From Epichloe hybrida (lineage: Eukaryota; Ascomycota; Sordariomycetes; Hypocreales; Clavicipitaceae), in assembly GCA_019022495.1 (NCBI GenBank), contig JAFEKR010000007.1, forward strand, positions 1,178,001 through 1,242,000: a DNA stretch of 64,000 nucleotides, read 5' to 3'. Shown one piece after another: positions 35,169-46,877 of this stretch (its first letter is position 1; every line of letters starts with the position of its first letter). The notes under the pieces are model-generated. The model was given only the letters and a program-made list of their open reading frames with translations. It did not search any database and was not told the DNA's origin. The position numbers were made by a program, and so were the translations under genes.

Positions 35169-35234
35169 CAAGGCAAGGCAAGGCAAGGCAAGGCAAGGCA
35201 AGGCAAGGCAAGGCAAGGCAAGGCAAGGCAAGGC
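35169..35234. repeat. (AGGCA)13 pentanucleotide repeat
   Basis: About thirteen perfect 5-bp units; directly followed by a short ACAG repeat (35239-35261). Confidence 0.95.
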
Positions 35235-35650
35235 TCAGACGGACAGACAGACAGACAGACAACATAAGCAGAGCACCTCCCCCGAGGGTATCGAGATGAG
35301 ATGAGACTTGCTTGAAAAGAACCACTCAGCGGAGGCAGAGACACGGGACAGGGGGTCGACCCCCCAGCAGGCCAGCAGGCCACCTTGCCCGCCTGACAGC
35401 AACAACAGCAACAAAGCTCCAGCCAGGGGAGCTTTCATGGTTGAGTGCAAGTGCAAGTGGTGCACGTCGGGCCAGGCAATCGTGGCAAGCCGCGCGACCC
35501 AACAGAGAGCCGTGAGTCGCGCGCGAACAAGAGCATGCATCTGCATCGGCGAAGCTGCAGAGAACCAGATCTTTCTCCGCTGGGCCAGCGTGTGGACGAA
35601 TGAATGTTGATGGCAGCAGCAGGCCACTTTTACTCCGTACAGTAGCAGCA

Positions 35651-35692
35651 GTTCGCCGTTCGCCGTTCGCCGTTCGCCGTTCGCCGTTCGCC
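35651..35692. repeat. Six copies of the 7-bp unit GTTCGCC
   Basis: Six perfect heptamers in a row. They generate an artificial repetitive peptide (GERRTAN) on the minus strand. Confidence 0.9.
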
Positions 35693-36545
35693 GTCCCAGG
35701 GCCACGCCCTGGACCCATCGCCTCCCGCACCTGGACATCCTTCCTCAACATTTCCCAGCCGCGCCAATCCACTCCAGGGAACAGTCGGTCCACCGCCCGC
35801 CCCGCAAGAAGCCTGTTCGAAGCTGCTGCTGGAAAACCTTGTGCCGCGTACGGATAAGTTATAACACACATTGTACATACATGGCAAGTTGCAACAATGG
35901 GGGTTTGTTTGGCGGCAAAGGCTTATTTTCCCGCACGCGTTGTGGCGTCGCGGTGCCTCGAAACCTTGAAACCTTGAAACAACGCCTGAAGCTACTACAT
36001 AATGTGCAGGAATAAAGTCGGCAACCTCAAAGTACCGTCAGTGGTCACACTATCAACAAGAGTCCCTCTGTCCGAAGGGCATCTATAATGTGGCTAGCGC
36101 GAGAGCTTTATTACTACGTACCGAACAGCTGCTGGGGGCCTGGGGCCCAGCCCCAGATGGCGACCAGGGGTTCAAAGTGCCCAAGTACCTCTACTTCTAC
36201 TCAAGCGCCGTGGAGCGGTACCTGGGCACAGGGCCCACTTTCAGAACCCCCCAAGTACTTCTCGTTTTCCCCCTTCTTCTTCTTCTTCTTCTTGTACAGC
36301 TTCAACCGGCCTCTCTTCCCGTAACTTGTGTGCATTGCTTTGCTGCTTTGCTGCTTTGCTGTGCCATGCCCCTGTCGATTTGTCTGAATCGATGTTAGCT
36401 TGCATTGAACCTGGCCTGGGCCGCCTGGCGCCCTGGCCTGCCTGACCTGACCTGCCTCCTCCATGTCCATGCCCATCCATGTTCAAGTCTCCTCTCTCTT
36501 TCTACAGTGGGTCCTCGTAATTCTAAGTCAAGGACAGTTCTACCC

Positions 36546-36850
36546 AAAACCTATGCTTTTTAAAGGCTTGTCCACTTGAAATAGGGGGTTTTTCCCCCCT
36601 TGACAGAGTGATAGCTCATGCACTATATTAACAACTTTATTTCAAGGGTAATCTATGTGATATAATGTAACACCAGTGATGATATATCTTACAAAGTCAT
36701 GTAATATGTGTATACATTTATATACATATATATATATATATATATATGACTAAGCTTAGCTCAGCTATCATGTCTTATCTACAAGCATGGATCCTACTAG
36801 AAAAAAAAACCCCCAATAAATGAATACACTTTTAAAAAGCAGGGGGTTTA
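36546..36850. mobile_element. AT-rich inverted-repeat element (MITE-like, decayed)
   Basis: The left arm (36546-36593) and the right arm (36801-36850) are imperfect inverted copies: both contain AAACC..TGCTTTTTAAA and end in GGGGGTTTTT when read inward. Between them is a 200-bp AT-rich core with an (AT)n run near 36727-36746, in sharp contrast to the GC-richer flanks. No open frame is present. Arms of about 48 bp with several transitions suit a small non-autonomous DNA transposon altered by RIP. No clear target duplication was found, so the exact ends are uncertain. Confidence 0.5.
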
Positions 36851-37420
36851 GTGTAAAAAGACGGAATTGCTAGAGACCGGCCGTTGATCCACCACCCGCA
36901 ATTTGCAACCCGGGACAGGGACAGCAGTGAGCACACCAGACCACCAGACCACCAGACACGAGCGAGAGAGAGAACAAGCTTCCCGTGCCCCCAGTCTCAC
37001 TCGCTCTTTGCGCTACGCGGGCTTCCACTACCCACTGGCGCCGACAACGAAGCTTTGAGACGACTTTTCCTCAGGTCCAGCTCCCAAAAAAAAAAAAAAA
37101 CCCCTACGGTTTGTCTGTCCCGTCTTTCGCTTTCGCTTGGCCTTTTCTCTTATTTCCACACTCCTCCTGGTCTTGGTCTCTGGTCCTTCTCAAAAAGAAC
37201 CCCCCTCCAACCTCTTGATTTCCTTCTTTCCTTCTTTCCCCTCCTCTAATCCTTACTCGTTTTTTTTTCTTCCTTCCTATTGTCCATCCTCTCGTTTCCC
37301 CTTTCCCGCTTTCCCGCTTTCTCCCTCTCCCTCTCCCCCCTCTTCTCCTCTTTCAACCTCCTCAAGACTAGTCTGGGCGAAGCCGAAACAGAAACAAGCG
37401 GTAGAGGAAGCCAAGCCCAG

Positions 37421-37708
37421 GTAAGCGCGCCATCTCGCAGCTCCCGACCACCCCGGTTTTGCTTCTTCAGTATTTCCCACCGCATATTGGATGTATCGAA
37501 AGCCTTTTATTAGCCTCGCCGCTGCTGTTCATGTTCAAATGCTCCGTTCTGATCCTCCCCCCCCCCCTGGACCGGCTGCCGTGCATTGCATCTCTTGTGA
37601 CATTTTCGCAGATATCTGCCCTGCCTCCCCCCCCCTTCCCGTCGGTCCCCCCGTCCACCCGTCGACGCACCCGATCTTCAACGCAGCTAATCGATCTCTG
37701 CATTGCAG
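37421..37708 (+). other. Candidate 5' UTR intron of the StuA homologue
   Basis: A GTAAGC donor follows CCCAG at 37421, and TGCAG ends at 37708 with a CTAAT branch-like site about 20 nt before it. Removing these 288 bp would place the in-frame ATG at 37715 only 6 nt after the junction and would delete several upstream ATGs. The leader before it is strongly pyrimidine-rich. Confidence 0.5.
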
Positions 37709-37804
37709 TAGTGGATGCCGTCCCCCTCTCCAGCTACAAGACACAAAACTTCGCCTATAAACGCCTTCATAGGGCCCGCAGCGAAGATTATCAGTTACGA
37801 CGCA

Positions 37805-39893
37805 ATGAACCAAGGTGCATCGGATATGTACTACTCGCAGCAGCAGCACATGTCAGGCGGACAAGCTCCGCCCCCGCAGACCGTCACATCAGGCAACATG
37901 CATTACCCTCAGCACCAACCAAGCCAATTGATGCACCCTGGACCAAACTACTCCAGTAACCCGTATGGCCAATATCACTATGGCAATGGCTTAACGTCGC
38001 CGCCGGCCGCCCAGCCGGTATCAAACCAAATGGGCGGAGCTCCGTCCACCGTTTTGCCTCTGCCAGGAGTCTCGGGCGGACAAGCACCGATGCCCAGTCA
38101 ATACACTGGCTTCGACACGACAGGACAGCACCCGCCGCCTGGAATGAAGCCTCGTGTCACTGCCACACTTTGGGAGGATGAAGGAAGCTTGTGCTTTCAA
38201 GTCGAGGCGAGGGGGATTTGCGTTGCGCGTCGCGAAGGTAAGAACAAACGGAGACCACTTGTTCCAGACAGATGTGGACAAGAACTTGGTTTAGATGCTG
38301 CTAGATGCTGCTAGATGCTGCCCACTAGAGAGAGAGAGAGAGAAGAGGAGTAGGATAAGTCGACTAACACCCTCTTGCAGATAACCACATGATCAACGGC
38401 ACGAAGCTCTTGAACGTAGCTGGTATGACCCGCGGTCGGCGAGATGGCATTCTCAAGAGCGAAAAAGTGCGCCACGTTGTCAAGATTGGACCCATGCATC
38501 TCAAGGGTGTCTGGTATGTTGAAAACCTCCCCGTGTCTTTGAGACACAATTCGAACATTGAGAACACCCGCTGAGACATTCTCTCCCCTCTAGGATCCCG
38601 TATGAGCGAGCGTTGGATTTCGCCAACAAGGAAAAGATCACGGAAATGTTGTACCCGCTCTTCGTGCACAACATTGGGGCTCTGCTTTACCACCCGACAA
38701 ATCAGAATCGCACCAGTCAAGTCATGGCTGCTGCCGAACGCCGCAAGCAGGAGCAAGGTCATCAAGCCAGAAACCCCCCGACCCCTGGTCTTCCGTCCAT
38801 TCAACACCAGACGATAGCTCTCCCTGGTCCCCAGCCATTGGTGCCATCGCACAACGCTCTGGGTGGCCGTCCGCCTTTAGACCGGGCTCACACGTTTCCG
38901 ACGCCGCCGAATGGTGCCTCGGGAGTAATGGGCAGCATGGGCGGCTCCGACAATTTTAGCTGGCAGGGTCAGGGAATGAATGGCTCACAAGGTACTAATC
39001 CACTGGCTATTGAACATGGTTTAACCAACACGCGCTCAATGCCAAACACACCAGCAGCTACTACCCCCCCCGGCGGCCAGTCTATTCAGAGCATGCAGTC
39101 CTACCCGCAAGCCGGCCAAGGCTACGACAGCTCTCGACAGATGTATGGCGGCGATTCAGCATCACAACAGTCGCCTTACCAGACGCCGAACCCGTCCAGC
39201 AATGACCGCAGCATGTACTCCCAACCCAGCTCCTATCCCAAGAACGACATGGGTCCCCCGTCTAGCCGACCTGCTGGCCCCGGGCAGCCCGCCGAGCAGC
39301 ACGACGGCAAGCCCGCGACCAATGGCATCATGGCTCCCGACCAAGCAACGCAAGCCCACGAGGAGGAGGGTGAGCACGAGCATGAGGCGGAGTACACTCA
39401 CAACAACGCTGCCTACGATGGTTCTCGCTCTTCCTACAACTACAATGCTCCTAGCGTTGGAAGCATGGCAAACGAGGGCAGCATGAATCCCAACATGACG
39501 GGATCCCCCGGTCACCCGTCTGCTTCTGGGCGAGCGACGCCTCGAACCGCGGCTCCCCACCAGTCTTATTATCCCCAGAACTCGGGCTACAACACGCCTC
39601 CTCGCGTGCAACGAACCACGAGTAACTTGTACAATGTCGTCAGCAATGATCGTCGCCCGGCCAATGCTGGCCCCGGTGCTGATGTGTATGCTCCTGCTGC
39701 CGACATGTCCAACCCAATGCCGAACGGTTACGCGCCTCAGCCGTCGCTCATGAACGGTGCTGCGGGTGGCATGAAGCGCGGTCGCGAAGATGAGGAAGAC
39801 ATGTCTCAGTCTGGCCATGATGGAAATGTTGACCTTAATAAACGACGCAAGACTATGATGGAGACGTGCCAGCGCCCGCTTACGACGCGTTGA
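37805..39893 (+). CDS. stuA: APSES transcription factor, StuA homologue
   Basis: Three exons, 37805-38237, 38381-38513 and 38594-39893, giving 621 residues as read. The APSES DNA-binding domain (about 115-225) is assembled from all three exons: [54 protein letters not shown], and [21 protein letters not shown]. The N-terminus is Gln/Pro/Tyr-rich, and the C-terminal half is Ser/Asn/Pro-rich with a KR..KRRK nuclear signal, as in StuA/Asm-1/Efg1. The family controls conidiophore development, sporulation and secondary metabolism from the nucleus. The ATG at 37805 ([10 protein letters not shown]) is the family-type start; an in-frame ATG at 37715 would add 30 residues. After KRRKTMMET the frame ends as CQRPLTTR, while the neighbouring frame reads [15 protein letters not shown], suggesting a one-base frameshift near 39862. 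Confidence 0.93.
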
Positions 39894-41556
39894 AGCGACC
39901 GGCTTTGGAAAAAAAAAAGAATAATGTCTGTTTATTTAATGGCTTTGACAATGTTACGGCCGGAAGACGTGTTTTGGAAACGAAAGAGACGTGCGGAGAC
40001 ATGCGTTGACGAACTTATGACTGCTGGTTTTTTTTTTTTTTTTCCCGCCTTGATCTGTCTTTGTGTCTTTTTCTTCTTTCTTGAAAAAGATGGGTTGTGT
40101 GTTAGAGAGGCAGATTTAACGTTTACTGGGTAACGACTTAATGAAATGACCAACAATAAAAAGCTATTTCACATTTCCATACTCGGGAGCTCGCGTCCTG
40201 TGCCGGCGTAAATGCGCCGTATATGCAAGATGATGATGAGTTGAAGACAAGTGGTGTTGAGATAGAGTTCAATCACGCTTCAATGACGTGGGCTTTCTCC
40301 GTCTTCCGTTTTGAACGGATCGCTTGTTGACGGGGTTTGGATCAGGGCGGTTCGGTTCGGTTCGGTTCGGTTCGGTGCGTGGCGGTGGGACTACTTCAAG
40401 GAAGGTAGGATGCTCTTATTTGGTCTCACTCACTTTCACTTTCACTTTTCGTCTTGGGCAAGACATCATCTTTGGGGGTTTCGTGCTTCGTGGCTTTGGG
40501 GGGGGGGTGGGACACGGGCGGGAGTGCGACTTGCCACGTTCTCGCTTGACGACGGACAGTGGGCGTTTTCATTTTACATTTCTTTTCTTCTGGGGAGTGC
40601 TGCATTTGTCATTCAAATTTACTATTTTGCCTATTTGGTAAGCCAGCGTTGACATAGATCTCTCTGTCTGTCTTGTGCGCAGCACCCTTGACATTGTCTT
40701 GACAAGTCAGGGGGCATCGAGGGTGGACGTCTCCCCGAGTCTCGGTACTCATAGTCTGCCGCGCCCTTGGTTCTCGGCATTGGCAGGCGTCCACATCCGG
40801 CGGCCGCGCCCTGAACAAAACGTGAAAATTGTCGGGTACTTGACCTACTTGACCCCCTTTATCATCGCCGAAGCGCTTGCTTGTCATGTCAATTGACGCC
40901 GGTCTTCTACTCTGTTGTTCCGAGTGGACATCCCTGTTGCATGTGCCATATCAACAATGACATGGTGTTGGCCATGTTTCATCCTTCATCCGGTCGACTT
41001 CGACACTACCAGCCGCTGGCGCAGACTTGGCTTCAGATGGCATTCGGTGCTGGCGCAGGCTTGGATCTAGAGCTTCCAAACCAATGTGGTCCAGACAGTG
41101 TTTTCATGAAAAATACGTTTCCATCGGTACATCATCATCTCCGGCTATGTGCGACGCTATCCCCGGATTCGATTACTCTCTGTCTGTTGGTTACGCAGTC
41201 TCTGAAGCCACCGAGTTTCAGCAAACGGTTCGCCAAGTGGCCCCAGTCAGGCCAATATTGTGTTGCTCGTCGAGTACTTGTCCGTGCACAGTGATGCCGT
41301 TGTGCAGACCTTTGTGGTCGCATTTGGCACTCGCTTGCATCTCTATTGTGGGAGCAGTCGGGCGTCGAGTGGCGGAGTGTGAAGAAGAAGCCCAAGGAGG
41401 AGAAGGAGGAAGGACAGGGGGCAATGAGGGAAAACAATTTACGCAGTATCAAGTCATTCATTCAAGCGCTCGGCTCCAACTTGTAGAGATCGATAGGCAC
41501 TGTAGCTTTGCATCGGCCGCGGAGTGGAGATCGAATGTTCTTTTGACAACTGTACT
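39894..41556. other. Convergent intergenic spacer with (GGTTC)n repeat
   Basis: No gene is supported. A GGTTC pentamer array lies at 40349-40376, T and G runs at 40027-40043 and 40498-40507. Confidence 0.5.
40349..40376. repeat. (GGTTC)n pentanucleotide repeat
   Basis: Five perfect GGTTC units about 450 bp after the stuA stop codon. Confidence 0.9.
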
Positions 41557-44007
41557 CTAGTTGAACGTGTCGACTTTGAACAGATCGTCCAAGAACCAGT
41601 CGTATCTGCTTTCCGTGTCCGAGGGTGGGCATCCAGGGGTAGTAGAGAATGGCAGATTGTGTCCAGCCGCACGTCTATTCGAATTGAGGTGGTCTTGGCA
41701 GTCAGAGCCCCTCCCGCTCGAACTGGGCGCACTCGTCGTGTTCATTGATGATGTTCCATATCTGTTCCCATGATACCAATTCCTCAGTTGTTCGACAATT
41801 AAAAACGACCTGCTGAGGGCATTGCGCTCATCCCTGATCAGGAGGTCCTTGGCGACGATGACAAGACGTTCCAGATACTCTTCCAAATGAAGATCGTCAA
41901 CAAGTATGAAATTAGTCACATCCCGCGTTGAAATCGTGATGGCTGTGTAAAGCTTGCATAAAAGAATGAGTGAGTAGATGACTCTGCCACCGTAAATGTG
42001 TGGCGAGAGAGTCAGCATATCAACCAAGGGTAATCCCAGAAAACAATTCAGCATTCCATGTGATGCAGTCACAATCCCACGAAGCATCAGGAACTGAGGG
42101 GTATCGATTTTTTCGCTAATGAAAGTGCAGGTTTTGAGAGATTTCGATGCAAAGGGAGCCTCGAACTCGTCCACGTTGTGGTTGACGTGCATGGCAGGCT
42201 CATGGGCATAGAGAGATCCCGCGAATCTACCGAAATCGACGAGAGCTATCTATGGTGTTGGTACGATAATCGCCAACGGCAATTTCAACGGCAAAAGGCG
42301 GGACTCACCTTGTTGCAGATGGTTCAGGTTGCAGCTATTCCAACCGGCTATACGCGACTGAAAGTCCTGGGCCATCCTGATAGTGACGGGATCGCGGGCA
42401 GATGCTGATCGATGGCGATCGCTGAGGAGCAACTGTTGATCCACAGTGTGACAGAGTTGTTCTGTCCTGACGAGCTCGCAGAAGAATGCATCAGAAGGCG
42501 AGACCTCCGCCTTTTGCAATTCTGCCAGGTACACGTCCATGTCCGAGGTCCAACCCATCATTTTGGGCCGTCTGAGAATCAACGAGATGCTAATGTTCAC
42601 CGTTAGTTCTCCTTCTACTCTTGCTCATTGCAAAACGATGATGAGCATATAAGTTACCTCGCAGATAGGAGAAAACATGCTAGCCAAGCTCGCTGTGCTT
42701 CGGCACGATCCCACGCTTCTTGGCCGCTACTGGCAGCTTGCGAAACACCGACCCTGTCCAGCCCGCGATCAAAAGCCATTGTGACCATGATGTGGACCAG
42801 CTGAGTTAGGTTGACTTGCTTATAGTCATCTGGTGCTCTGTACCACAGCGACGCAACCTGTAGCGCCTGAACAAGCTCAAGCGACTTCTCTCCTCGAACA
42901 AGGGCGCGTTCAGCAAGAGCCCGCTTCGACTCCAGGACCAATTTCTTGTGTTGATCCAAAGAACAGAAAACACTTGAGGCCACGCTCAGAATGGACAGAA
43001 AGAGGAGCGGTTTCGTTTCTCTCAGATATTCGTGAGTCGTACCTGGCGCGAAGATGACCATGGGGCATTTGGGGACAAAAGTATTGATGAAGTGATGGAA
43101 AACTTTTTGAGCAACATCTCGACTGATGAGTGAGTCAATCTTGATATCAAGCTGCTTATTTTCGATGGACGGCAAAGGCCGTGAAGCTTATCAGGTCAGC
43201 GTTGATGTCCCAAACGTCTGGGGCGGGGGAAAAAAAAAAGAGAAAGAAAGAAATCGAGAGCTTACTCGGCTGGTTCGTGAGTCCAGAGAGGAAAGCGAAA
43301 GCAGAGGACGCTTCGGCCTGTATCCTACGGACCTTTTCAGGTGTACTTTCTCTCCGAGTCTCCCGTACCTCTCGCATCTCCCGCATCTCCCGTCTTTCTT
43401 TGCTCTCCCATGTCTCCCGTGTCCAGCGTGGCTCTCGCGACTCTGGTGGCTCTTGGAACTTCCGTGCCCTCCTCATCTCAGGCGTCTCCTTCATCTTCCT
43501 TGCGGCCGATGGCTTGGCAGGCGACTTTGCAGCAGGAGAGGCGGAGCCAGCAAGCTTTGTGTCGAATACACATTGCTTCGACAGGCGCAGGCACCTAGAG
43601 CACGAGTCCCCCGGCCCCGAAGCGACCTTTTCGCACCGAGTCTTGGAAGCCTTGCACTCGAAACAAGACGTGCTCTTCCGAGCGCCCGCCGTCTTCCTGC
43701 TCCACGGACGGAACATCAGGTCGACAGCAGGTACCTCGGCCGCCAGTCTCTTCTTTGCTCTGCCATCGTTCAACGAAAGTCTTGCATCTGACTCGGGGAC
43801 AGGCGCCGTCGTTTCCCCCTCTCGAAGCCCCTGCTGGTGGTGGGCATATGGGTTCTGAAATGACGGGCCGTTGGACAGATGCGGCGAGGATGCACTCCGC
43901 TTCAGCTGACTGTCTGGCGCTGCTGGCGAAGGCGAGTACGACGAAGCTATGGCGACTGGCGTTGATCGTAGAGGGGCGTTGTCCAGTTTGAACTTGAAAA
44001 AAGACAT
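41557..44007 (-). CDS. Zn2Cys6 fungal transcription factor
   Basis: Four exons: 44007-43266, 43186-42658, 42589-42309 and 42245-41557; introns of 79, 68 and 63 bp, all GT..AG, total 746 residues (768 if the ATG at 44073 is used). The binuclear zinc cluster is at about 115-146 with spacing CX2CX6CX10CX2CX6C (CFECKASKTRC..CSRCLRLSKQC). It is preceded by a Ser/Pro-rich arm and followed by an unusual Arg/Glu-rich stretch (KERREMREMREVRETRRE) that may be a charged single helix. From about 245 the fungal regulatory middle domain follows (LISRDVAQKVFHHFINTFVPKCP, KPLLFLSILSVAS, RGLDRVGV). The layout resembles War1-type regulators, but the target is unknown. The first intron ends at the AG at 43187, which keeps the frame open and has a CTGAC branch site. 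Confidence 0.88.
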
Positions 44008-46212
44008 GCTGCGCTCATCGTGGTGCGAGCTGCCGGCGAGGATGGGTTTCTTCTTCTCCTTCCCTCTTCTCAATCTGATCCCTCCAATCTGCCTTTCACG
44101 CCGTGAGTCCTTGGGCGCGATGGAGAGCCGTCAGTGTTGTGAGCCGAGCGAGCGGTGCAGCAGGACATGGGACCCAAGGACAAAAAGGCCTCCCCCGTCG
44201 GAGGAGTAACAACCCCCAGGACATTTTCGCGGTTTGCATCCGCGGACGCGGGTCGACCGACTGAGTCACGTGTGGATGGATTCTGGCAGAAACGGACCAC
44301 GGGCGGAATTTCCCATTAGGAAGGAGGCATGAACAAAAAAAAAAAACCCTGGTGTAATGGATAATAATAGTTCATTTACGCTGAAGTCACAAATCAAACG
44401 GCGCCATGATTAAGCTCACAAGCGGCGCTTACTTGGACGAGTTGCTGACAAGCCGTCGGTTTTGCGTAAGCTTGTTGCCTCTACAACTGAACTGCATCTT
44501 GACGCGAATGGGGTGCAGATATATATATATATATACGCTGAGCACGTATACGCTGAGTAGATAACATATTCACCGACCAAACAATCACATGTGCATCTAG
44601 TAGAGTCATGGCGCCCGACTATTCAAAATCACTCTTGCCTTGGCGCGATTTGTTGTCGCTCAATCCATCCCTCACACTTTATCGTCTGAGAAAAAAAAAA
44701 AAAAAAAAACCTCACAATCAATGACGCAAACGCCTGCCTGGCAAGCTCAACAACTGCCAACCTTGGGTGAATGCGCCTTACCCCTCCGCTCTTCCCCTGG
44801 CCTTCCCGCCTCTCACCCTCTCGATTGCATTTTTGAAACTTCCTGCCCGTAAATTGAAACGTGCTGCTCGGGCCGTTTGGCCCAATCCCTTCCGAAGCCA
44901 TGCGGCCATGCGGCCATTACGTCAAACATGTATCGGGTAAGTTAAAAGGGAGGGGGGGGGGGAGGGGGTGTAAAAGACCCAGACACGTGCTGCGCTTGGT
45001 CGTGAATGCGAGGGCACCACAGCACGCATCTTGCAATCGTTCGCTTCTTCCAACGAGCCACCTTTGTCACCCTAGCTCTGGGCCAGAAACATGCCCAGCA
45101 TCTACGCAGTAGTCAACGGTTCTTGCTCCATGCACGCACGCTACGCGCGGGACGTGCCTTGTTCAACGTGACAGCGTGCCTTGTGTTGACGCTATATATT
45201 ACCCCCCATGAAACAAGAACCATGTCTGCGGACATGGATCATCGTCTTAACCATAACGCGCTGTTGTTCAGAATATACATGTTTTCTGCTTCTGCTAGTT
45301 GGAACGCCAGTGGAGGTGGGTTGAGAAGGGAATCACAAAACGCGCATCAGCACGGCACAATAGCATTTAGCTCATGTCATGATGAAGAAAAGAAAAAGCA
45401 CAAAATGTGCTCCGTAATCTTCTTTCTTTTTTTTGGTAAAAAAGAAAAGAAAGGAAGATCACTCACACGTACCCCCCAAGTTGCAAATTCTCAATCAATC
45501 ACACAACCTTGGAGGGCTGAGACGAAAAAAAAAAAAAAAAAAAAGCCATCCGAGAAAGTCCTGGGACGCGTCACTAGACCGAGACAGAAACGATGAGCTG
45601 AAAAGAACTAGCCGCGTGGATGCTTGCTACATGTCCTGATCTATACTCGGTACACTACATAGAGAATGAGACAAGATTTGATGCTTGACGGGACTAGAAA
45701 CACGCCTGACCAGAGGACTCTCGCCCAGCAACCAATCTGACCGACGAGATAAACAACCATAGTTCAATCAAGGGTTATTTGAGATGAGGGACAAGAGCAA
45801 GGGGGTTTGGAAATAAATCGCAGCAGGAAACGCGTCTTTATATGAATTGTCAAATAGAGGTCGTTAAAGATCCCAGTATCCTATTGATAAAGGCACATTA
45901 TATTCCAAGCGCCGAAAAAAATTATTAGACCGCACACAAGCCATTCATAGAGTTATCCTCCTGGGTTTGGACCTGTGGCCCCCTTCGAACCTTGACACGG
46001 TTCTCCAGGTTCATATGTTCGTAACCCAAAACAGTCTATACACATCCGAAAAGTCGCAACCCCATCCCTTCAACGTAAACCAACACTATCAACTATCCCA
46101 CGACGCATATCCAGTCATGCGCGGCTGGCAGAGGCTTGTCTCCCACGAATCAGAGACTTCTTGAACAAAAGAAATCGTGGGCGTGGAGGGCGAGGCATGA
46201 AAGTTGATTGGT
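44008..46212. other. Intergenic, low-complexity runs
   Basis: No gene is supported. It has A-rich runs (44335-44346, 44691-44709, 45524-45544), an (AT)n run at 44519-44535, a G-rich run at 44952-44961, and AT-rich sequence just 3' of the wall-protein gene. Confidence 0.5.
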
Positions 46213-46877
46213 TTACAGGACGAAAGCGGCCAGACCGACAATACCGGCCAGGCCGGCGCCCGAGAGGGCAGCGGCCTTGCCAGCACCAGCAGTGGGGACA
46301 ACGGTGGGCTGACTCTGGGTGGGAGTGACACCAGGGACACCAGGGGCGGTGCTGCCGGTGCCGGTGGCAATGGGAGCGGTGGTGTTGGGGAAGTTACCGC
46401 CGTTGCTGTGACACCTGTTAGTGGAATACTCTGTACGGGACGTTGTGTCAGTCTACACTTACCAGGTGTTGCAGATGACAGCGCTGGAGGTGATCACGGG
46501 CTTGGTCACGGTGCAAGGGCAGTCAGTGATGGTCAGGGTGGTAGCCTAGTATTCCTCCTTGTCAGTTCATGGCTCGACTGGGTTCAAATACCCGAGAGGA
46601 CATGGGAAGAATCAGCGGTGAGGATGAGATGAAAAGCACAAATACACGTTGTGGATCAGGCTCGAATCCCAGAATCCTCTACCCGTGACGATCCGCATCA
46701 AGACAGATTCGTTCGTACCTCGGTGACGGTGTAGACCTTGCTGCCGTGGGTGATATGGGTAGGCCCAGGGCAGTAGGTAACGTACTGGTCGACGACCTCA
46801 GTGGTGACAGTGACGTTGGTGGTGGACCAGGCGTTGGCGCCAACGGCAGCAGCGATGATAGCGGCAGTATACTTCAT
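46213..46877 (-). CDS. Small GPI-anchored cell-wall protein (CCG-6-like)
   Basis: Three exons, 46877-46719, 46545-46463 and 46405-46213, giving 144 residues. MKYTAAIIAAAVGANA is a signal peptide. The mature part has YVTYCPGPTHITHGSKVYTVTE and TTLTITDCPCTVTKPV, a Cys-containing Thr-rich module seen in small ascomycete wall proteins such as Neurospora CCG-6 (similarity judged by eye). The C-terminus, GAGKAAALSGAGLAGIVGLAAFVL, is a GPI-attachment signal: small residues then a hydrophobic tail. Two NxT sites could be glycosylated. It would sit at the outer membrane face or in the wall. A TATA box lies about 160 nt upstream, and a Copia element begins 650 bp upstream of the start. Confidence 0.85.

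Larger units (their letters stand above)
26309..36545. other. Gene desert, microsatellite-rich
   Basis: About 10 kb with no open frame showing domains, convincing splice structure or codon bias. Long frames that occur (for example 28688-27879 minus) are low-complexity or repeat-made. The stretch is marked by at least thirteen exact copies of TACGGAGTA or TACTCCGTA (27340, 28170, 28891, 29117, 29624, 29656, 30201, 30612, 31369, 31949, 31956, 33855, 35631) and by many short tandem repeats listed separately. It could hold non-coding RNA genes or distal promoter elements of stuA, which cannot be read from sequence alone. Confidence 0.6.

Noticed and set aside
35326..35887. Overlapping minus-strand frames with GERRTAN repeats
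   Set aside because: The repeat peptide is made by the 7-bp GTTCGCC array; all three frames stay open for that reason.
43187..43265. Apparent frameshift after the zinc cluster of the Zn2Cys6 regulator
   Set aside because: Using the AG at 43218 as acceptor leads to a stop, but the AG at 43187, with a CTGAC branch site 10 nt before it, joins the frames exactly and the total length is a multiple of three.
46640..46720. tRNA-like B-box sequence (GCTCGAATCCC) in the wall-protein intron
   Set aside because: No matching A box or cloverleaf arms around it.
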